From assembly GCA_029204225.1 (NCBI GenBank), contig CM055115.1, positions 8,064,575 to 8,128,574 on the forward strand: 64,000 bases of DNA, given 5' to 3'. The notes below the pieces were generated by a model. The model saw only the letters and a list, made by a program, of their open reading frames with translations. It did no database searches and had not been told where the DNA came from. Shown in pieces: positions 51,100-62,700 of the stretch; position 1 is the stretch's first letter; each line of letters starts with the position of its first letter. The position numbers and the translations under genes are program-made. The stretch is from Diphasiastrum complanatum. Its lineage: Eukaryota; Streptophyta; Lycopodiopsida; Lycopodiales; Lycopodiaceae.

Positions 51100-51578
51100 T
51101 TGCCACTTGGTAAAAAGTAGGTAGATAGGTATGCATGTAAAGTGACAAATGTCACTAGTTTGTTAGTTTTCACTTTTAGATGTGGAATAAAGTATATAGA
51201 TTCTAGCTCTACTAGGAGCTATTCCATCCACCATAAATGTACGTGAGATCTCTCACAATCTTTGATGATGCACCAAGCATTGAAGCCATTTCTTGTCAAT
51301 TTGAATCTATTGCCTTGTATGCTTGAATTTTGCACTCTCTCTCTAGTTCGAGGAGGAGGCTATGCTAATGCATTAATTTCTTTGTATTTTTCTCATTGAT
51401 TGTGAAAGTAACCATTCTTTGATTACTAGTATGCTAGATTGTGTTTTAGTCATAAATTCTTGAACTAGATCTTGATATTCAATCCGGAATCAATCTATGT
51501 GCTAAACACAAAGCTTAAATAGATCATTCACACTAGAAATTGGTTTTTCCACACATGTGAACCTTTTGGATTTCATCA
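51100..51578 (+). repeat. LTR remnant with adjacent PBS (+ orientation)
   Basis: Ends CACATGTGAACCTTTTGGA then TTTCATCA at 51578 and is followed at once by TGGTATCAGAGCC (51579-51591). Similar in design to the LTR ending at 35629 (CTCTCTCT near the middle, CACATGTGAA near the end). The start is estimated. The following 1.2 kb looks like non-coding leader. Confidence 0.6.
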
Positions 51579-51591
51579 TGGTATCAGAGCC

Positions 51592-53916
51592 AAATTAAGC
51601 TTTGCATGCTATTATCATTGACTGTGTAAGAAATTTTGAGTTCTATTCAAGCAAGGAAGTTGTTTACCACTTTTCTCTATTTGTTCTTGAAGTGTTTGGA
51701 TCAAAGAGGTTAGAATCAAGTTTTTCAGATCAAAACTGATATTGTACGGAATTATGGATTTCCTCACGTGTGAAAATTAGAGCACTTCAAACCTCTTTAT
51801 CTCCTTCATGTTAGGTTCAAATATATTGATCTTATAGCTTGATGGAAAGCTAGTAAGATCTACTTTCCATAGCAATTGGTTTCAAATCAATCTGATGTGT
51901 CTATCAAGAGTTATAAGCTCATAAAGAAGGGTAGGGAGTGATCCAAAATTCGAGTGACCACTTTTTGTTTGATTCAAATTTTGCTTGTCTGATTCAAAAT
52001 CCACTTTTTGTGTATATCAATTCAACAAACTCGAGATCTAGACAAAGTTTTGAGTCATTTAACACATTGCTTCATATAATTTGAGTATTTTTTAGTCAAT
52101 AGTGTTGTCTTTGAGCATTCCACATGTGCCAAAAGAAGATAGAACCAAAATTTGTCTATACTCCAATTCATTTTGAGAGGTTGATCTAGTTTGCTTTGTA
52201 TTGGTGAAATATTTGAGACCTATCTCAAATATAGTTGCAAGATTTTACATAGGATTTGGTGGTTCACCCTCTGAACACATGCTTCCAAAGTTTAGTCACC
52301 ATCAAGCACATTACCAGAAAAATTTAATTTTCTTGAACCGGCTACCATCTTGGAAAAGGTAACCCGTGAGGAATAAATATCTTCCTAAATCCGCGAACCC
52401 TAGTTCACCGACTCACTGTTAGTATATCAAAATTATTTGTTCAACCCATTTTTTGACCAACTTCTAAGAATTTGATTCTCAAGTGTTCCCACCGATTAAG
52501 CCCTAGAGAAATCAGTAAGTCTCCTGTCAGGTCGATTTAGGTAAATATCAACAATCACCCTTACGAATTGACTACTACCTGACTCAAGATTCCTAATATT
52601 CCATTAAGGTTCCAAAATCTCTAGGCTTACCAATGAAACAACAGTGCAAAATTTTTTGCAATCCTGGGCTATTGGTATGTTACACCCATACCACAATTGA
52701 TAGCCATGCACTCTTTAAACAAGTAATGAGTATGTTTAATGTCATGCAAGTTTACAAAAAAAAGGCCCCCAAACCCTAACAAGGGTTTTCCAAGGTAAAA
52801 TACCCAAAAAGTGATCAACATCCACTCAACCGCCACAACCTCCATCCTGTCCAGCCTCTTCTCCCACCGCTGCCATCGCTACCACATGGAGATCTCTTAT
52901 TGCAGGTTTCTCACCAGGAAATGTTCTGCCGCCAACTGCGCTCCAAGGCTTCAATCTATTGCCCTCGCTTCACTATGAAAAAGTAGAATTTTTCATAGAT
53001 CAGCCCGATGGATGAGGAATCACTTTCCACCCAACCCATAACAGGAGAGCGCGCCTTCAGAAATCCAGAAGATTTGTAGCGAAGATAAGGATGAAGCGAG
53101 CACAGCCACAACATCTGACCATTATCAATTGATACCAAAAGCGTGATAGTAGCTGATCACATTCCAGATCAACTGGCTGACCAGAATCTCAGCCTACTGT
53201 GCCACGACTCGTTTTCCATTTGCTATGAAAAATCAATCAAATCAAACACTGGGAAACGACTTCAGAACTCCAAGTGACTGTTTAATGGGCCTGAGCAGTT
53301 GTTCTAAATTCTCAGAAGTCCAAGAACGTGTCTGAAAGGAGGATTTATAGCATGCTTTAATGGTTTGGCTTTTTTTTTCCTACAGGGTTATAACTATCTT
53401 CTATCTTCAAGCACTTCACAGACAAAGGCTTTGACAACAGTTCCAACTTGCATGCATGGCTATTCTAAGTAACAGCCACTCATCTAGAACGAATGTCCTT
53501 CATGTATCTTTGTTGCAAACAGTCCATACAATCTGATAAATCGATTTACAGCCAATTTATCTATGAATCTAAACAAAATTACATGTTTCAGGACATTACG
53601 GATTGGTGCACGCAATCTAAACCTCTAGTTGAGCAGAACAAGCAATTTGATCTACCATCATTGAAAGTTTCCTAAAAAAAACAGGGAATTAAAAATGAAT
53701 TCACACTAATTCTTAGCATCTTTACGAAAATCGATCATGTAGAAGAGCACTCCACCATCATATTGGACAAGCATGCTTTACCCTAGAATTTGTGAATCCA
53801 ACTCCATAATTTCCTTGAAAAAATAGCTCTCCAAGTGGGATGTAAATCCACGTGCTCCGAACTTCCAAACCGATGTAGAGCTTGACTCCAACCTATCCAA
53901 GACCGCATCTTAGCCA
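51592..53916. other. Intergenic stretch, probable LTR-element leader sequence
   Basis: Lies between a + oriented PBS (51579) and a - oriented PBS (53917). No gag or pol motif is visible. Short frames near 52956 and 53493 show no recognisable domain. Confidence 0.35.
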
Positions 53917-54324
53917 GGCTTTGATACCAATGTAAAGACCACTAGGGAAAACCCCTAAGATGAGGATAGGAGAACACAACAAGAGAGACTAGGAGCCAAA
54001 CTGCCCAACCAAACCTAGATCTAGCCCCCAAGCCATGCCATGTGAAACAAGAGGAGAATAGAGCAACTGGTAACCTGAACCCAAGTTGTCGACGGGAGAA
54101 TTCCTACCTCAATATATAGAGAATAGATTCATGTGCATGAACTCATGCAATCTCCATGCAGGTCAACTATAAATAGGTCACATCTCTTCATGCAGTCCTC
54201 CTGCCTATATACGTCACACGTACATGCACTACTCCATATGTCTCAATTAGAGTGTCTAGGTCCTCTCAATAGAATTAGTCACAAACAGGCCTTGATGTGG
54301 AATTAAATCTTAGCGTGGCTAACA
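53917..54324 (-). repeat. LTR remnant with PBS (- orientation)
   Basis: GGCTTTGATACCA at 53917-53929 is the complement of TGGTATCAAAGCC, a primer site. The adjoining LTR would on the - strand run from TGTTAGCCACGC (54324) to GGTCTTTACA (53931). The outer boundary is a judgement from TG...CA ends. Confidence 0.55.
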
Positions 54325-54359
54325 AACTCCAACTGAAGGGCCAGTCTACCATATTAGGA

Positions 54360-55320
54360 CTATTCCATGTCCTTAGCTGAATATGGCCATAACATAGTTA
54401 CTGTCTCCAAGGTGAACAAATTTCTTTGTGTTGTAGGCCGAATAGTCGATGAACCGTTCTTGATGGCTTGTCATATGTTGCGTTGCTCCATAATTGAGGA
54501 ACCACTCCTTTGACATGGTGATGGTTCACCATGAAGACTTCCTACTCATCGTCGTCGTCTGCTTGGATCTTTTGCTTTGTGTTTGCTGCATGGGCCTGCT
54601 GATCCGGCTGCTTCTTCTTGTCATTTTTGAACTTCAAAATTCGACAGTCCTGGATTTCGTGGTTCGTCCTCTTGGAGTATTTGTAGAAGAGCCTTTTCTT
54701 GATCTGAACAGGTTGCTGATTTTGGGTCTTCTATGACTGCTTCTAATTGTCGTCAAGTTTCGGACAACTCTCTTCTTCTGTTGCTTGTGTTCTTCTTCGA
54801 GATTAATGCTTGTGAGTCGTTGCAGAATCACATTAATCAATATAAGACTCTGTTGGAGTAGATGGCGACAATTGGTTCAGTGATCGAAGACTCTGGCACT
54901 GTAATGACCTTATTGTCCAGCTTGCCATTCTCATATGAAAACTGGGTAATGATGATTTCCACACACTCAAAAATTACATTGTCCAGAGTCATAATCATGC
55001 AGCTTTGGAGTGACATCCCTCATTTCGTATAGTGTGTTTAATATGTTCCAAGCTTCTTTAGAAGATCGGGCTTGTCTAATGTGGCCGATCTGTGTGTCGG
55101 AGATGTTAAGTGTGATCAAGGAGAAAGCCTTGTCAGCCCTAAGCTTCCACTTGGAAATGGCTTGCTCATCGACACTGGGAAGTAGTTCGGTTCCAACGAC
55201 TATTAGAGCTATCAATACTCCTTGGCCATCAATACTACCCTCATCTTGAATTACCATAAGTGGTAATTTGAACCATTGAGTTTTTCTACCATTAGAGCAG
55301 ATTGTGATTGTGAATCCATC
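54360..55320 (-). pseudogene. Copia gag-protease with a segment inverted in place
   Basis: On the - strand gag begins near 55300 (GRKTQWFKLPLMVIQDEGSI) and runs through ISKWKLRADKAFSLITLN and EAWNILNTLYEMRDVT near 55000. The next expected gag segment lies on the + strand at about 54810-55000: ESLQNHINQYKTLLE, MATIGSVIEDSGTVMTLLSS and LPFSYENWVMMISTHSK. Below 54805 the - strand resumes with ISKKNTSNRRRELSE, a zinc-knuckle remnant, and protease sequence EWFLNYGATQHMTSHQERF near 54450-54520 (Asn-Tyr for Asp-Ser). So about 200 bp are flipped. Several stops are also present. Confidence 0.85.
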
Positions 55321-55444
55321 TGGAAATTCAGAATGAGTGTATGCAAATAGTAGATTATATGACTGGAAACAACTATAGAAAGTGTCTACTCTTTATTAGA
55401 ACAATCATTTTGATAATATAAGCTCTATGTACGCCCTTGAATCA

Positions 55445-56434
55445 GAGGGTTTTGACAATCTGCGAGTAAATTCTTTGCGAGTTTTGCGAGTTTTATTTAC
55501 AAATGATTTCTAAAATTTCATTGCACATGGTATGCTATCAGATATATAGGCTAAATATATAATCATTTTATAGTATATAAAAACTAACTTTGATGATACC
55601 AGTGGATTCTACATAAAAAATGGAGCACTTTTGCTTTCTGGACCATCTCAATCCGAGCAATAGTAAGAAAGTTATGATAGTTCAATGTTTTTTAGACTAG
55701 AAAACATTTTCCCTTGGAACCTAAAAGGGGTAGCACGCCGGCATGCTATCAATTTGACTAAAAGCTTAAATTGGTAGCACGCTGGCGTGCTATCCCTTTC
55801 AAGCTCCAAGAAAAAAAAAAATTAGCCTAAAAAACTTTGAAGGGCGATAACTTTAATAATATTGCTCGGATTGAGATGATCCAAAAAGCAAAAATGCTCC
55901 ATTTTTCATGTAGAATACATTGCTTTAATCAAATTTGATAAAAATAGAATAAAAATATTCTATTATTTAATCATCTCAACATAAGCTTAATAGTTAAGTT
56001 ATAGCCTCCATTTAGAACATACAATAAAAATATTTTTTATTTTACCAATGTTGAATTTATGATATCTATCATAGGCTTGGCACCATCATGTATTTTAATG
56101 TATGGTCATACAACAATCCTTGGCAGTAGACAAAAATGTTTTAGCTTGATAAATGTCAAATTAAAGTGATTAAGTTTTCTTCGTTCTCAATGATATAGCA
56201 TACTATGTACAATTTGTAGACAACATGATTTGCAAACATATCTTTTAGCTAGTAAGAAAATAAACAACATGATAATGAAGTATACAAATAGATTTCACCC
56301 CCAAAAGCGAAGTAGAATAAATTTTAAAAACCTAAAAAAAATGTAGCATGCCATGTGCTATCAATTTGACGTAATTTAAAAACACTAAACTCGCAAAACT
56401 CGCAGATGATTTACTCGCCAAATGCCAAACCCTA
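55445..56434. mobile_element. 990-bp terminal-inverted-repeat element in a copia leader
   Basis: The left end GAGGGTTTTGACAATCTGCG AGTAAATT... is inverted at the right end (TAGGGTTTGGCATTTGGCGAG on the other strand), with shared GCGAGTAAAT and TGCGAGTTTTGCGAG words over about 50 bp. GAATCA at 55439-55444 and 56435-56440 looks like the target duplication; allowing one mismatch it extends to 9 bp. Internal inverted arms lie at about 55600-55690 and 55840-55930, and a TAGCACGC...TGCTATC palindrome at 55729 recurs at 55773 and 56342. No ORF. Superfamily unassigned. Confidence 0.75.
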
Positions 56435-56456
56435 GAATCAAAGAGTAGAATTACAA

Positions 56457-56467
56457 CTTTGATACCA
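56457..56467 (-). other. Primer binding site of the inverted-gag copia element
   Basis: The - strand reads TGGTATCAAAG next to the LTR end (CCCAACA). Confidence 0.75.
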
Positions 56468-56893
56468 TGTTGGGATATCTCGACATCGCGACGTAGTGAA
56501 AGAGCGGCGGCGGGCGCGTGGAATCCTCGGTGCATGCAACTACATATATAGGATTCAAGCCGACTTTGACAGATCGAAGTCTGCCCTACTCGATCACAGC
56601 TTTGAAGTCACTGGATCGACACGATCAATTCCATAGCCATGCACGAGTTATCCTGGTTTTAGATTTAGCTTTGCAGAATCGTGTTAGGTGCAGAGGCTAG
56701 AGCGACAAATCGACGCATGTTATCAGTCATATGAATACAGCTTAATCTATGAATTATCTGTAAGCAAGAAACAATCTGGACACAAATAAAATGAACATTC
56801 ATCATGACATACACGACCTAGATTATTGGAACAATGACTATTCAGTCATGAAGAAAATACAGTCTGAATGCAAACAAATTCTCTTTCTTCTTG
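56468..56893 (-). repeat. 5' LTR of the inverted-gag copia element
   Basis: On the - strand it ends GATATCCCAACA directly before the PBS; inverted copy at 50274-50693. The outer (5') boundary near 56893 is uncertain. Confidence 0.7.
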
Positions 56894-57059
56894 AATCAAT
56901 GCTTTGTAATAACAGAGAAAAAGAACAAAACAATTGTGCTCTGGATGTTCGATTGATCGACTTGATAGACGATTGAGCTAATTTGATATCTGTGGAACTG
57001 ATAAGTCACTGGATATATACACATGGCTAGCTAAAAGGATAGTTAATTTGTACTTTACA

Positions 57060-57480
57060 ATTAGGATTAAGTCACTGTGTGAGGTTGGTAGTCGTCTTCG
57101 GACAATATTTGATTTTGTCCGGTCGTGATGAAGGTACTGATGAGCCGCCAATTGTTTGAGTCGGCTTTTGTAGTTAATATTGACATACGAGCAATTGATG
57201 AAGTCGAATTGTCGATGTCGGGTGTCCGACGAATAGTCGGTGTTGGTTGAGTAGATGTGACCGGCGAATACTCAAGGTAGGCCGAATAGTCGAAGGGTGG
57301 CCGAATAGTCGGTGTCGGTTGAGTCGTTAGGCCACTGTCATCTATTACTTTGTATTTCTGTAGAATGTCAAGAAACAAGTGTATTTGTGCAGAATATGCG
57401 ACTACACAAGTATTTACAACACCTAGAAATGGATCTAGATTAGCCAAGAGATAGGGATGGAGAGGATAGAAATTCAACAT
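57060..57480. repeat. Repeat with CCGAATAGTCGG words
   Basis: GGCCGAATAGTCG occurs at about 57282 and 57299, with related forms GAATAGTCGGTG near 57230 and GCGAATACTC near 57264. On the - strand this gives a frame with repeated TQPTPTIR. It is probably retrotransposon-derived sequence and no function is assigned. Confidence 0.4.
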
Positions 57481-57489
57481 TATTCATTA

Positions 57490-58945
57490 TTGATGGATTT
57501 GAAGGTGACAAGAAGGTGATCTACACGACCAATGATGGTGAGTGTGCAATCAAAGGGATTGGCACAATTCCTATTTCTCTCTCTAACAATAGGAATGTGA
57601 ATTTGAAGGATGTTTTTTTCATTCCATCTCTCACTAAGAATCTTCTTAGTGTGAGTCAAATGCTTGACAAGGGATTCAAGGTGGAGTTTGTTGGTGATGT
57701 TTCTTTGATCAAGGAGGATGAATTGATTGCAAAAGGGAAGAGGCAAGGTAAATTGTCCAAATTTGATGCTTGTGTTTTTGCTAACCAAGTTGGATGTATG
57801 GCAAAGGAGAAATTGTCAATGCGCAAGAGGTATGGAACAAGAGATTGGGGCATCTCAACTACAAGTCATTGGAGGTGATGGCAAAGAGGTAAGTTGTGTT
57901 TGGTCTTCCCAAATCTCTAACAAGCATGAATCATGTTTGTGAGCAATGTGTTTTATCAAAGTCACATAGGTTACCTTACAAGAGATCTACATCAAGATCA
58001 AGTAAGTCTTTTCAACTTGTGCATTCAGATATTCATGGTGTTACTACAATTAGCAATGGAGGTGCTAAGATGTATGTGACTTTTATTAATGATTTTAGTA
58101 GATTTTGTTGGGTGTATATACTAATGAGCAAAGATGAGGTGTTTGCTATCTTTGTCAAGTCCAAGATGGCAAGAGAGGTCCAATTTTCCAAGATCAAGTG
58201 CTTGAGGAGTGAAAATGGATGCGAGTACATTTGTACCAAGTTCATAGCATTTTTGTGAAGCGAATGGGATCAAGAGGGAGTACACAAGCCAAGGACACCA
58301 CAACAAAATGGAGTAGCCAAGAGGAAGAATAAAACCTTATGTGAAGGAGACAAAGCAATGAGTTTAGGTGCAAATCTTCCTAAATCTTTTTGGGATCAAG
58401 CTTTGTTGTGTGCCAATTTTCTATGCAATAGGTGGCCAAGTGTTGTATAAGATGGAAAAACCCTTTTGAAATTCTTTGGTAGGAGGCCTAGTGTCAAGTT
58501 TTTCAAAAACTTTGTATGCATTTGTTATATCAACATTACTCTTGATGATAGGACAAAGGAGGATCCGTTTTCAAAGAAAGGTACATCTGTTGGTTATAGT
58601 GAGGTGAGCAAGGCTTACAAAGTTTATATTCCTTCATAGTGGTCATAGGAAGAGATGTCATTTTTTATGAAGGAAACTTTCCAAAAGTTTCTTTAAGTGA
58701 TGGGGTGGATATTGAATCTAACATTCTTGATGTGGATGACATTGTTGATGATACTTTGGATGTTGATGGTGAAGAGCCTTCTTCAAGTCAAAAGCCAAGG
58801 AGGACATCAAGGCAAAGACAACAATCTTTGAGGCTCACATATGATGAGAATGGTAAGCAAGTGGAAGTTACTCATTTTGCATTTCTCACATATCAGAGCA
58901 AAGATATCGTGCTCCAGAGGAATAGCCCTTTAAACCAACAATCGG
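57490..58945 (+). pseudogene. Copia protease/pre-integrase/integrase, + strand, decayed
   Basis: From N to C: YTTNDGECAIKGIGTIPISL and LTKNLLSVSQMLDKGFKVEF (after protease), RLGHLNYKSLEVMAK (GAG-pre-integrase), CEQCVLSKSHRLPYK (integrase zinc finger half), FQLVHSDIHGVTTI and YVTFINDFSRFCWVYILMSK (core; the second acidic position reads IND), and RSENGCEYICTKF where RTDNGGEF is usual. Then come fragments of the integrase end and a long acidic/basic linker (58639-58900). Gag, RT and RNase H are absent on this strand. Frames change near 57840, 57890, 58255 and 58640. It meets the next copia fragment head-on near 58950-58985. Confidence 0.88.
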
Positions 58946-58984
58946 TGGGCCACAAAAGTCTCAGACTTAGTAGAAGACATGATG

Positions 58985-60660
58985 TCATTGTTTCCTGGAG
59001 ATATTGTAGTACTCTCTTTGTCAACTTCCAATGCAACGATCCTGGATTCTAATTATATTGGCTCAGTCTGTATACTGCATATGCTATATCAAGTTTGGTG
59101 TTGTCTGATAGATATAACAATGATCCAATCAGCCTACGATAGCGTGTTTTGGCCATTCATTCTCTTCCTCGAGAGTCTGCGGACAATCTGCCTTACTCAG
59201 TATTGTTCCAGGTATCATGGGAGTATGCACACCTTTGCATTCGAGCATGTTGAAGTCTTCAATGATCTTTTGAGTGTACTTTTGTTGGTGAAGATACAAC
59301 TTACCACTTTGAAAGTCCCTTTGGATCTGCAAGCCTAGATAGACTTTAACTTCTCCTAGATCAGCGATCTCAAATATTTCAAAAATGTCTCTTTTGACAT
59401 TTGAAATTAACTTATTTCTTCTTGAGAAGATAAGCGTGTCATCAACATAAACAACTAGAATGATTATTTCATTTTGGACATGCTTGATATAGACATTCGA
59501 TTCAGCGAATAGAGGTTCGAAGCCTAAGAAACGTAGTGCCTCGTCCTTCTTTCTATACCATTGTCTAGTTGCTTGTTTCAGACCATAAATGCTTTTATTC
59601 ATGTGACATCCGTATTCTGGATATTCTTGGTTTACAAAACCAACTGGTTGATCCATGAATAAGTCTTCTTCCAATTCTGCGTGCAAGAAAACAGTCTTCT
59701 CATCCACAATATGGATTTTCAGATCATGAGCCACTACATACGCGAATAACAAGCGAATTGATGTATGTTTGTCTACCGGTGAAAAAGTATCAGTGTAGTC
59801 GATTACATACTTATGTGAAAATCCTTTAGCAACTGACCTTGCTTTGTATCTAATGTTTTCTCAATCAGGGTCTGTTTTGATCTTGTAGATCCACTTGCAT
59901 TTGACTGGTTTTCTGCCATCAGGTATAGGTGCAAGTGTCCATACATTGTTCTTATACATGGATAACATTTCATCCTCCATTGCTTGAATTCATCGATCTT
60001 TATCTGGTCCATCAGTAGCTTCCTCGAATGTTTGAGGTTCATCAGAGAATCCACAAAATTCGATGGCCGTATTAAAAACATCCTGGCCATACCTTTCAAA
60101 TGGTTTTCGTTGTCTGTCAGAACTTTTCACAGGTGCTTTCGAGTTCGATTCTGCAGGTTTTGAGTTCGATTCTGATTCGAGTTTTTTTGCTGAAATTCGA
60201 GTTGGCGATTCGAGTCTATTATGCACTCGATCTTGACCTCCCTCTGAATCTGGTAACTCTCTTTCATTTTTTGCTTGTTTTTCTTTTGTCGTCGTTGGTA
60301 GCTCATAATTGTTTTTGAGAATTTCATAGCCGACTAGATCACTGTCTGCTATGTATTTTGTCTCATCAAATTTAACATCTCAAACAACTTTGCAATTCTT
60401 CTCATAAATCCTTTGCGTTCGAAATTGATATAAGCTCTAGCATCATATTGTCATGCATTGAAGATGCAATAATTGCTATAGCTTTTTCATTTTTTAAACT
60501 CCATTCTCGAAGTTCTTTGCCAGGAGTAGCTACTGGCTGCTCCTCAATTGGTTCTACCCATTGCCATAGACCTTCGCCCTTCAACAAGATGAAGTCTTTA
60601 ATTTTCAAATCAAGTAGTTTGAACCTTCTGGATCCAAGATTGTAGTGATATTAGCTTGAA
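58985..60660 (-). pseudogene. Copia gag start fused to RT; integrase deleted
   Basis: Starts with gag N-terminus [20 protein letters not shown] at 60402-60608, closely similar to the gag at 33198-33524. Near 60400 it jumps to the integrase C-terminal end (KFDETKYIADSDLVGYE) and then RT: ATDGPDKDRWIQAMEDEMLS, KCKWIYKIKTDPD, AYVVAHDLKIH (59700-59752), KSIYGLKQATRQWY, VVYVDDTLIFSRRNKL with the catalytic YVDD, and QKYTQKIIEDFNMLECKGVH. It ends inside the RNase H connection (HWKLTKRVLQYLQET) at about 58985. The zinc knuckle, protease and integrase core are missing. It belongs to the same lineage as the element at 29832-34568, which has the reverse deficiency. Confidence 0.92.
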
Positions 60661-60858
60661 TATTGATGATCGATGACATCTTTTAATTTTGAATAACCGC
60701 CAGATAGCGGCTTGCTGATGGATGTATGAAAAATGTTGAGAGGAATTTGAAGATACCACTGTGTCAACTCTGATTCGTCTGATATCACTATATCAGCCTT
60801 GAACCTGTATATTCTGACACCACTGTATCAGATTTAATTCTGTATGCTCCGATACCAC

Positions 60859-61638
60859 TGTAAGAAAAATAGTAATTATTCTTCCACAGAGAACACGATG
60901 CAAGTTTGAATATATCAAACTAATATCAGTGTCGTCAATTGAGATTGTATCTGATTTATGTACTAATAGAACAATATTAGTTTTGATTGAATATGCATGC
61001 AGAAATTATGTGTGGAAGTAAGAGACATCTTTAGGCAAATTAGACAATAAGAAACTATTGATCAAAAATGAATTTTTATAGCTCTGAATCCGAATCATCA
61101 ATACACATCTCTTGCTGTCTTATCTCGCTATTGTGTCTCTGATTGAGTGAGTGTTTACAACGAGTAGTGCACATGTATTTATATTGCTACATGACAGGTC
61201 TTTTGGCCTTTCATTTATAGGTCTTTGGCCTTTCAATGCTGTAACAGTAGATATCTAACTGTTTACGATGGTTGATATTCAAATAGACGCTTTGTTTTTA
61301 GGGTCGAATAAACTGTGTTCGCAAATTATTCGCAACAATCTACCTCTTCGTCTCAGTTTCGTGTTTCACAAATTGTTCGTGACAATTTCGCGACATGTAA
61401 GGTTTGAACAAGAAATGGAATATTTCGTGACAAGATTTTGTTTGCAAATCTTTCGAGCTTCAACAAGAAAGCCACGAGCTTCTACAAGTAATTGTTTTGC
61501 GAATCTTTCCCGAATCTTTCGAGTTGATTGCAAGACAAAGTTCACGTCCTTGGAGTTCGCGTTTGTTTTTTATCCTTTGTCAAGTAAATTGCGCACTTTG
61601 TAATTAGAATCAAGATCTGTTTGATCAGTTACTCTACA
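60859..61638 (-). repeat. 5' LTR of the integrase-deleted copia element (780 bp)
   Basis: On the - strand it runs TGTAGAGTAACTGATC to TATTTTTCTTACA. A primer site (CAGTGGTATCGGAGC on the - strand, about 60846-60860) abuts it. The body resembles the LTR at 33607-34568 (AGAGAACACGAT, TATGTACTAATAGAAC, TCGTGACAA words). No partner LTR is present because the element's 3' end is truncated. Confidence 0.82.
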
Positions 61639-61689
61639 AATTAGACGCGAGCTTAAATGCCAAACTGATTATGTGTCCTTACATGCTAT

Positions 61690-62700
61690 GGACGATGCAA
61701 TATGAGAGGAGGATGAAGATTTTGATGACGAAAAAAATATTGGAATGCTGCCATATATAGCGGGGCAAACCACTACAACATCCACCAATATTGCATCCAC
61801 GAATATCAATGCAACAATAGAATTGATGATTAATGAATTCAAAAAACTTGTTCAAAATCAGTAGATGCAACTGGAAATGATATAGTCTCAGTTCGATAAG
61901 AAGTGAAAGCATTGGAAGGTCAGCATGAAAAGAGTGCCAAAGCAGGTGAAAAGTTTGCTAAGACTTTTTCTAGTCGAAAAAATGTTTCGTGTGCAATCTG
62001 TGTGGGGAATCACACCATAAATGGGTGTCCACAACAATGAAAAGACATATGACAAATACTATTTGTCATCTGTGCAATTTTACGGGACATGAAACAACTT
62101 TTTGCCCGTTTAATCCTTGGATTATTCAGCAAAGATACACTAAGATTCAATATCGAGAACCTACTACTTGATCCTAAGAACTAGGCCCAAAACTTTGGCC
62201 TTGGATTTTCTGAACAACTAGCTTTGCTAGCTCCACAAGCACAGCATGCTCCTCCTGCGAACCTAATGGAACTAGACTCTTCAGTCGATAATGAGTAATG
62301 GAATTACAATACTGATCCTTCAGAGTAGTATGTTGTCTATGTTGCTACGCAACAAGAACATGCTAGACAATGGACTAGAGCACCACTTGGATGCTTTGCA
62401 TGTAGCAAAAATCACAGATTTCCTGAATGTCCTAATAAAAAAAAGTTTGTCCCATTTTGTCGAGAATGTGGTTATGGAAACTGTTATAAGGACTATCCAG
62501 CAAGACCAAAACCACTGCCACGGTAACTGCTCCATTGAATATAATTACAATAAAGCAAAGACTAGCAACTCAGCCTACTAAACCAAGTGTACCATTGATA
62601 GTTGTTACTAGAGCTCAGAAGCAAAAAGAAGTTTCAATTGATCCAGGACTTGTTGAATCGGTGCCATCTACTGATATCCCTACTACATTAGGGGTGTAGC
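61690..62700 (+). pseudogene. Zinc-knuckle gag of an LTR retroelement, strongly decayed
   Basis: Pieces in order: TTTTSTNIASTNINATIELM and EFKKLVQNQ, VKALEGQHEKSAKAGEKFAK then VSCAICVGNHTINGCPQQ, CHLCNFTGHETTFCPFN (a C-x2-C-x4-H-x4-C knuckle, about 62067-62110), and RAPLGCFACSKNHRFPECPN then KKKFVPFCRECGYGNC near 62380-62480. These are followed by PSVPLIVVTRAQKQKEV near 62600. Multiple stops separate them. The multi-knuckle arrangement and the VTRAQKQ passage suggest a gypsy-like gag-pol. The same family left a fragment at 11480-11700. Confidence 0.7.

Noticed and set aside
61690-62700. Integrated pararetrovirus (caulimovirid) origin for the zinc-knuckle region
   Set aside because: No movement protein, coat or RT block typical of such viruses was seen; an LTR retroelement gag explains the knuckles.
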